From: Luscinia megarhynchos | Taxonomy: Eukaryota; Chordata; Aves; Passeriformes; Turdidae | DNA length: 64,000 bases | Direction of reading: 5' to 3' | Assembly (NCBI GenBank): GCA_034336665.1 | Contig: CM067564.1 | Coordinates: forward strand, 43,042,975-43,106,974 | Shown here: positions 58,412 through 64,000 of the stretch, piece by piece | Position numbering within the stretch: the first letter of the stretch is position 1 | Layout: the number at the start of each line of letters is the position of its first letter | Made by a program: the position numbers and the translations under genes | The notes under the pieces: model-generated | Databases searched by the model: none | The model's input: the letters and a program-made list of their open reading frames with translations, nothing else | Told to the model about the DNA's origin: nothing

Positions 58412-59627
58412 CTGCAAAGCAAGCAGAGAACAAATTGTCCTGGCTGTGCCTCCCTTGGAAATTTCTCAGGCAGGTTCCAAAAGCACAAACCCACTTAAGG
58501 AGTGGCAAACACAGCAAGGAAGAGTGTTTGGAAGCAGCTATTCATCTTTCAAGGCTATAAATATTTGTCTGAACTTTAAGGCTGCAATTAAACTGCAGAG
58601 GTTTTTGCCCAGAGTTAAAAGAGGTGAGAGAACATCAGTGAGAATTCAAAATAGGGCTCCAGCAGGGACTGTTATGCTTTGAACAGAAATAGATTAAAGT
58701 GTTCTCTGACACTCTGTGGCAGCTAAAGATGGAGCTGGGATGTGCTTCTCCATTTTCTCATCTTTTCCTCTGGAGAAAGAATGTGTTTTTCCATTTTATT
58801 TTGGAGAGCAAAGAGCAGTGGGGGCCCAGCACAAAAACAACCACAAGCTGGACATTCCTGTGAGGGACACACACACAGATAAAGCTGAAATCCTTCAATT
58901 TGCAAAGTTTCATCCTCCTGCTGCCCTTCCCCACCCCCTGCAATCACTGTAATTTTTCTTACACGTTGTTTAGATTTGAAAGTTGGAGCTTCTGCTTTTC
59001 TCCACTGCTAATCCCTGCCGGGAGCTCAAGTCTGTCCCAACCCAAGTGCTGCCAAGAAAGAGGAAACGCCCCTGGAAAGCTCCTGCTGCTTCAGTTTTGA
59101 AAATTCTGTTGGCAACTCGATGTGTTTGAGATCAAAAATATTGTGTGGTGAGGGCTGGGCAGGAAAGGTGTGCACGGGGGAAGAGATTGGCTCTGAGTTA
59201 AGGCTGGGAAAAGGCTGCAGGACTGTCCTGGTGCTCCCAAACATCTGGCACAGAGCTGGACGTGACTCATCCTCATGAGACAGCTCAGCATAAACTCAGA
59301 GCAGGACAGGGAAGCAGCCCCAATTTGGGTTCAGCTCAGTTAAAATTGGTTAATTATTGCTGAATTTCAAAAGGCAGAGGTTGTGGAGGCTGCTGAGGAT
59401 GAACTCTGAGCTGTTTCCATCCCCAGCACAGCTCGGTGGCCAAACTCAAAAACTCAAAAGTGACAAATGTTGAAAACAAAACTTTAAAAAAAAAGGGGAA
59501 TAGGAACACACCGAGCAGGATTTGAGTCATGAAGACTGAAGGAGCTAAAAAGTGTGTGTGTATAAGATCTGATTTCAGCAACTCGACCCCAGCAGGGGCC
59601 CTGCCCACACGCGGTGTTGGGCAATAG

Positions 59628-59645
59628 AGGAGGAGGAGGAGGAGG
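59628..59645. repeat. (GGA)n microsatellite
   Basis: Six GGA/GAG units in NET1 intron 1. The surrounding 58.4-62.4 kb intron is otherwise largely unique. Confidence 0.85.
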
Positions 59646-60297
59646 TGAGCTCACCCTGAGCTCAGCCTTCAAACTTGCAGGGGGGGGAACATGAAAAGAA
59701 ACAATTTATGAGCCGTGCAGTAAGAAAAGAGCTCTTGGCACAGCACAAAGCTGCGCTGGAAATGTTTGGGGAATGTCAGAGTTAAGAGGATACCGTAAAA
59801 AAGGGGAAAAGCTGTAAAAGTGTCCTCGGCCACGGGATGCTCAGCTGGGTTTAAGTGGGACACCAGGAACTCCAAGTGGGACACCAGGAACTCCTCCACT
59901 GAGCTCGAGACAGGGACAGCCAGGAAAAGGTTGGAAAGTTAGGCCAGGCTCAAAGACAACAAGGAAGGTTTAATTTACTGCAGATGTTTCTGAGTGGAAG
60001 AAAAGGGAGGTATTTACTTCCAGAAAATCATTTATCAGTGCAGGAGGATAAATAAAAGAGACATGGCCAGGAGAAGCTTAAGAAAGTGCAGGACTGAAGC
60101 AGAGAAGACACAGACACAAAGCCACCCACGGCTCTGGCAAGGCCGGCGATAAAAATAGCCTGGAGAAGCAAAATGTGACACTGAAAATGAAAAGCAAGAA
60201 ACCTCAAGCCACGGGGAGGCTCCAGCAGGTCACTGGGGAAGGGTCAGCGCTGCAGCTCTGCAGAGATCCAGTGACAGGGCCGGGAGCCCGGGGCCGT

Positions 60298-60390
60298 GCG
60301 GGAATGCGGGAATGAGGGAATGCGGGAATGTGGGAATGCGGGAATGAGGGAATGAGGGAATGAGGGAATGCGGGAATGCGGGAATGCCTT
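60298..60390. repeat. GGGAATGCGG/GGGAATGAGG array
   Basis: About nine 8-10-bp units of GGGAATG with CGG or AGG, in NET1 intron 1. Confidence 0.92.
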
Positions 60391-62059
60391 CCCAGCACAT
60401 CTGTGCCCGCCTGAAGTGACACATGCACGTGCCCAATGGCTGGCAGCAGGAATTCCTGAATTCAGCTCAGCAAAAGGCTGGTTTTTCTCTCTTAAAGAGG
60501 AAAAAAAAAAAAAATTCCACTGAGTGTCCGAGCGCTCCTCAGACATGGCTCGACTGCCAAAAAAACCCATCTGGTTGTTGCTCTCGTCCTGAAGATCGTT
60601 TGATCCGGAGCAGGGAGGAGGAAACTCAAACCCCCGTGCTCGGGAACTCCCCCTTGGCCGAGCTCTCTGTCTCAGCCCGGTGTAAGCCGAGACTGCGGGC
60701 GGTTCATGCTGCGGATAACTCGGGCTCAGGAGGATTTTTTTTTAGCTTTGTACTTGCAAACAATGACTCTCCTGTCTCCACGCCGTCTTCCTTACAGGAG
60801 CCGGATTACAATAAAGTCTGGGAGGTTTCTGTAACAATCCGGGGGTGTTACAGCACTCACAAATAATTAAAACCCCGGCGGGTCAACAGCTCCACCAGGA
60901 ATTATTATTTTTCCAGTGAATTAATACATCAGGAGCACAGCCATTAAAACTAATTTTGTGCCAGGCGAGATTTCACACTCCTGAAATTCCTTCAAGTGCT
61001 TCTAAGTGCAGGTTAACTCATGAAAAGATTGCACCTTGCTGGAAAGAAAACCAGGCTGTACTTTTGAGCAAGGTTATTTCTTTTTCAGCAGCACGCCTAC
61101 AACCTTTCCCCTATGCTAGGTAATAATTAGTGGTTTTTACGAGGATCCCTTTACTCGAGTGCAATTGCTACGTGCCACACGCAATTCCACACCAGCCCCA
61201 CACAAACACGGTGACCAACGGCAAAACCATCCGTGGAAAGAACTTTTCCTACTGAGCCAATTCAGCAAAAAGGGGATTTTAGTCAGCAACGTGAATAATT
61301 CCTGCCAGAAACCATCAGCCTCCTGACCACCTCTGTGTGAGGAGCGTGCTGAGCCCCGAGCTGAACAACCACACCTTTCCCAAATCCAAGAGCATTCCCG
61401 ACCAGGGATGTGCACTGCTAACTGCAGCTCAGACAGAAGTGCTGGCTCAGGGGATCCGGAATTACAGGCGATTCGCTCCCCTCCCAGAGCTCTGCTTTCT
61501 GTTTCTTCTTCCCCAACATCTGGTTTCCCTTTTGCACAATGAGATTGCCCAAGTTTGGCTGTTGCAAAGCCGGGATTTGCTGAGCTGGGTGACTCGGCGC
61601 TGAGCCCTCAAACCCCAGCCATGTCTGGAGACGCCTGTATTTTTTTTTTAAACTTTTCCACCTCATCTCGCCACTAATCTGAGCAATAAACCCAGCCCAA
61701 GGCAGCCGGGCCCTACCTGGCTGCTGAACTTTTGCTCCTGTCGCAGCAGGAGGGCTGGGAACACCTCCCAGCAGCGCAATCATTACCATCTGCATAACAA
61801 CACGCGATAAAAATAACAATACTTCAATCAAACAAACCAGCCCTCAGAAGCCTGACAAACCCCGTGAAGGGCTTTTCCTCGGTTTTAGCAGCAAACAACC
61901 ACCTAATTAGGAAAAATCCTGTCAGTGGAAAGAGCGCTGAGAGACACAGTGGATTTTTAAATGGAGACAGGCGATCTTTAAACGAATACAGGCGAATTTT
62001 AAATGAAAAACCACCGGGGGGAGTAGGATCAGGTGAGGCATCGAGATTGGTTTTAGCTC

Positions 62060-62330
62060 ACTTTTTGAAGGCTATGAGCTTAAATATATACATGTAATGT
62101 ATATATATGTATATTAAAAAGATATATATATGGACCTAAACATATATACAGTTTTTTAAATCGCTGGATGAAGGGTCAAGATCGGTTCTGTCTGCCTGGT
62201 CGCACTCTTTGGGGGCTAAGAGCTAAAATACATTGTAGACATATATACATATATATACATACGTACATGAAATATATGTATACATAGAGGTGAACTTAAA
62301 ACATATATGGAGTTTTTCAGGCTAGGCAGA
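62060..62330. repeat. Duplicated TA-rich block
   Basis: Two diverged copies about 150 bp apart, each with GGCTATGAGCTTAAATATAT or GGCTAAGAGCTAAAATACAT followed by TATATACATATATA-type sequence and a GTTTTTTAAAT/GAGTTTTTCAG end. It lies about 140 bp inside intron 1 from the NET1A exon 1 donor. Confidence 0.75.
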
Positions 62331-62469
62331 GAGCGGCTACCCCGCTTTCTGCCCGACTCACCGACTCCCCTCAGACAGGGAGGGCGGGAAGCTGAGGGGG
62401 CTCCCCCTCCCCAAATCTCCCCTCAAATAAATCCCCGTTTTTCTCCCTCTCCAGCCCCTCTCCGCTCAC

Positions 62470-62562
62470 CTCCTGCTCCCTGAAGTGCTGGTTCTGCGCG
62501 TCGATGACCCGGATAGTCCTTTTGATGGGCAGCAGCCCGCCCAGCTCGTCGTGCGCCACCAT
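62470..62562 (-). CDS. NET1: NET1 coding exon 1 of the NET1A isoform
   Basis: Thirty-one codons: MVAHDELGGLLPIKRTIRVI and DAQNQHFREQE, phase 0 at the donor GTGAGC. The sequence is the diagnostic NET1A N-terminus, which in human joins directly to EPSNKRVRPL. The start lies in good context (GCGGCCATGG). Confidence 0.95.
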
Positions 62563-62710
62563 GGCCGCGAGAACCCCGACCCTCCCTCAGCCCCCGCTCA
62601 TCGCGCTCTGCGCCCGCCGCGCGCCGCGCCCCGACCTCACCGCAGGGGGCGGGGCCAGCACGCAAACCCCGCCCCCTTCGCGCCAAGCCACGCCCCCTGT
62701 GCCCGGAGCC
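62563..62710 (-). promoter_or_regulatory. NET1: NET1A CpG-rich promoter
   Basis: A short GC- and CpG-rich block upstream of NET1A exon 1, with GC boxes (GGGGGCGGGGCC near 62,645 and CCCCGCCCCC near 62,668) and no TATA box. SP-family factors are the likely binders. Confidence 0.65.
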
Positions 62711-62764
62711 CCAAATTCTTCCAAACTTATCCCAAAAAAACTCCCAAAACCCCTCTGTTTATTC

Positions 62765-62865
62765 CTGTGAGTGCCGTGTCCAGCTCTGGGCTGCTCAGCA
62801 CAGGAGGGATGTGAGGATGGTTCAGGGCCTGGAGAGGCTCAAGGCAGAGGGGACACAGTGAGGGA
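62765..62865 (+). mobile_element. CR1 LINE fragment
   Basis: GTGTCCAGCTCTGGGCTGCT, CAGCACAGGAGGGATGTGAG and GGCCTGGAGAGGCTCAAGG correspond to the internal CR1 stretch GTGTCCAGTTCTGGGCTCCT onwards. Confidence 0.8.
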
Positions 62866-63075
62866 CCCCATCCATGGATCAGTGTCCAAAGATCCCAAAG
62901 GAGGAGCAGGGGCTGCTCAGAGACCCCATCCACGGATCAGTGTCCAAAGATCCCAAAGGATGGAGCAGGGGCTGCTCAGAGACCCCATCCACGGATCAGT
63001 GTCCAAAGATCCCAAAGGAGGAGCAGGGGCTGCTCAGGGACCCCATCCATGGATCAGTGTCCAAAGGATGGAGGA
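62865..63075. repeat. 58-bp minisatellite inside CR1 remains
   Basis: ATCAGTGTCCAAAG recurs at 62,878, 62,936, 62,995 and 63,053, so 58-59-bp units containing CCCAAAGGAGGAGCAGGGGC and TGCTCAGAGACCCCATCC. Confidence 0.93.
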
Positions 63076-63079
63076 TCCC

Positions 63080-63335
63080 AAAGGATGGAGGATCCCAAAG
63101 GATGCAGCAGGCTCTGCTCAGGGCCCAGCAGTAGCACCAGAAGAACAGGCAGCAATGATCCCAGCATGATGGGATCCCTGGATGTGGGCACAGACCAGAG
63201 AGGGGCTGGGGCTCCTCCCTGGGGACATTCCAGAGCCACCTGGACACTCCCTGTGCCCTCCCTGTGCTCTGGGAGTGGGACCAGTCACCCACTGTGGTCC
63301 TTTCCAACCTCACTTATCCTGGAATTCCGTAAAAA
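63080..63335 (+). mobile_element. CR1 LINE 3' end
   Basis: CCAGAGCCACCTGGACACTC, CCTGTGCTCTGGGAGTGGGA and GTGGTCCTTTCCAACCTCAC followed by TTATCCTGGAATTCCGT match the terminal CR1 region in order. Confidence 0.8.
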
Positions 63336-64000
63336 ACAGGACCTCCAAGAGACTCTGCTGCAAGGAGGGCAGAGATCCCACAAAGCCAAGCATACATTTG
63401 GTTTTTTCCCCATTTTTACTGTTTTTTCCTGGCATTTACAGCGTGGCGGGACAACCTCCTCCTAACAGCGGCTCTCCTGGCCAAGGCTGGAGTATAAAAC
63501 CTTTGCTGCTGTAAAATTTATTTATTTTTTTAAAAATAATTCTTGTCTAGACCTGTGCTTTTAAGTCTGCTGTGAGCTTTAAAGCTGTGCTGGCAGAGCT
63601 CTGGGGCTGGGCTGGGCCTCTCCCCCTGCTCTCCCAGGGGAGCCTGTCCCGGCAGGCCCGGCTGGAGCTGCAGAGGGTTTGGATTTTCTGTTTGTTTGTT
63701 CAAGTCCTTTTTATTCCTGGCATTGCTGCAAATCTCTGAAATAAAAGCTTTCTTGTGTTGGTAAAAATAAACTGATTTGGCTGCCTACCTGTGCTGACCA
63801 AGGGGAGAAATTTGGGGTGGTTTCCAGCAGAAGGTTTGCAGACAGTGTTTTTCAGAGTCAGGAGGAGGGGGAAAAAGGAAAATCCTGCTGTCCCCTCCCC
63901 TGGATTTTTAATTTTTGCCATTGTTTGCTTCTCTCAGCAAATCTGCAGCCACTTAACCTCTGCCATGCAAGGCCAGGACATGGAGGATTCTCAGAAATTG
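63336..64000. other. Unique DNA at right edge
   Basis: No exon, RNA gene or repeat family is recognised. In human the first exon of long NET1 lies further out in this direction. Confidence 0.5.

Larger units (their letters stand above)
51325..62562 (-). other. NET1: NET1 locus (RhoA guanine exchange factor), NET1A form
   Basis: Ten coding exons on the minus strand with matching phases give a complete 533-residue protein equivalent to the short human isoform NET1A. Order: N-terminal MVAHDELGG region (1-31), basic segments KRVRP and PPKRRSS that may serve as nuclear localisation signals, a Dbl-homology (DH) catalytic domain at about 120-302, a PH domain at about 332-447, and a C-terminal ETLV that fits a PDZ-binding motif. 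NET1 catalyses GDP/GTP exchange on RhoA and shuttles between nucleus and cytosol. The first exons of the long isoform, which in human lie tens of kilobases upstream, are not in the window. Confidence 0.95.

Noticed and set aside
62563..64000. First exon of the long NET1 isoform
   Set aside because: No segment resembling the long N-terminus was found on the minus strand; it is expected well outside the window.

Overview
The window is nuclear vertebrate DNA, almost certainly from a bird. It carries pieces of CR1 LINE retrotransposons, an intronless calmodulin-like gene very like the chicken striated-muscle calmodulin, and four protein-coding genes in the order TASOR2 (FAM208B), ASB13, CALML3, NET1. 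That is the human 10p15.1 block, read here in the opposite direction. The number of minisatellite arrays would suit a songbird, but the species cannot be told from the sequence.

Layout. (1) Bases 1-22,078, minus strand: the 5' part of TASOR2. Six small exons (43-146 bp) lie between long tandem-repeat arrays; their reading phases agree at every junction and they encode the first 182 residues. The gene continues past the left edge. Its CpG-rich promoter is at about 22.04-22.43 kb. (2) 22.4-30.5 kb: intergenic DNA with CT-rich and GA-rich arrays in mirror orientation, a stretch of mostly unique DNA with CR1 fragments, and a (CCCCAGTGT)-like array that stops next to the ASB13 promoter. (3) 30,604-39,155, plus strand: ASB13, six exons with ankyrin repeats and a SOCS box. 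Exon 5 is broken by several small insertions and deletions. (4) 39.2-46.5 kb: an array-dominated gap. (5) 46,834-47,283, minus strand: CALML3, 149 codons with four EF-hands and no intron. (6) 47.3-51.3 kb: mostly unique DNA with short repeats. (7) 51.3-62.56 kb, minus strand: NET1, complete as the short NET1A isoform (10 coding exons, 533 residues, DH and PH domains, C-terminal ETLV). (8) 62.6-64 kb: NET1A promoter, CR1 pieces and a 58-bp minisatellite.

The genes do not form an operon or one pathway. TASOR2 is a paralogue of the HUSH silencing-complex scaffold TASOR, ASB13 is a substrate receptor of a Cullin-5 ubiquitin ligase, CALML3 is a calcium sensor, and NET1 is a RhoA exchange factor. 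The most unusual property is the repeat landscape. Minisatellites fill most TASOR2 and ASB13 introns, some with regular higher-order periods (319, about 460 and 655 bp). Two arrays have taken in splice-acceptor and exon-start sequence: TASOR2 exon 2, and an ASB13 exon-6-like acceptor. Most long open frames in the window are by-products of these arrays and are not reported as genes.
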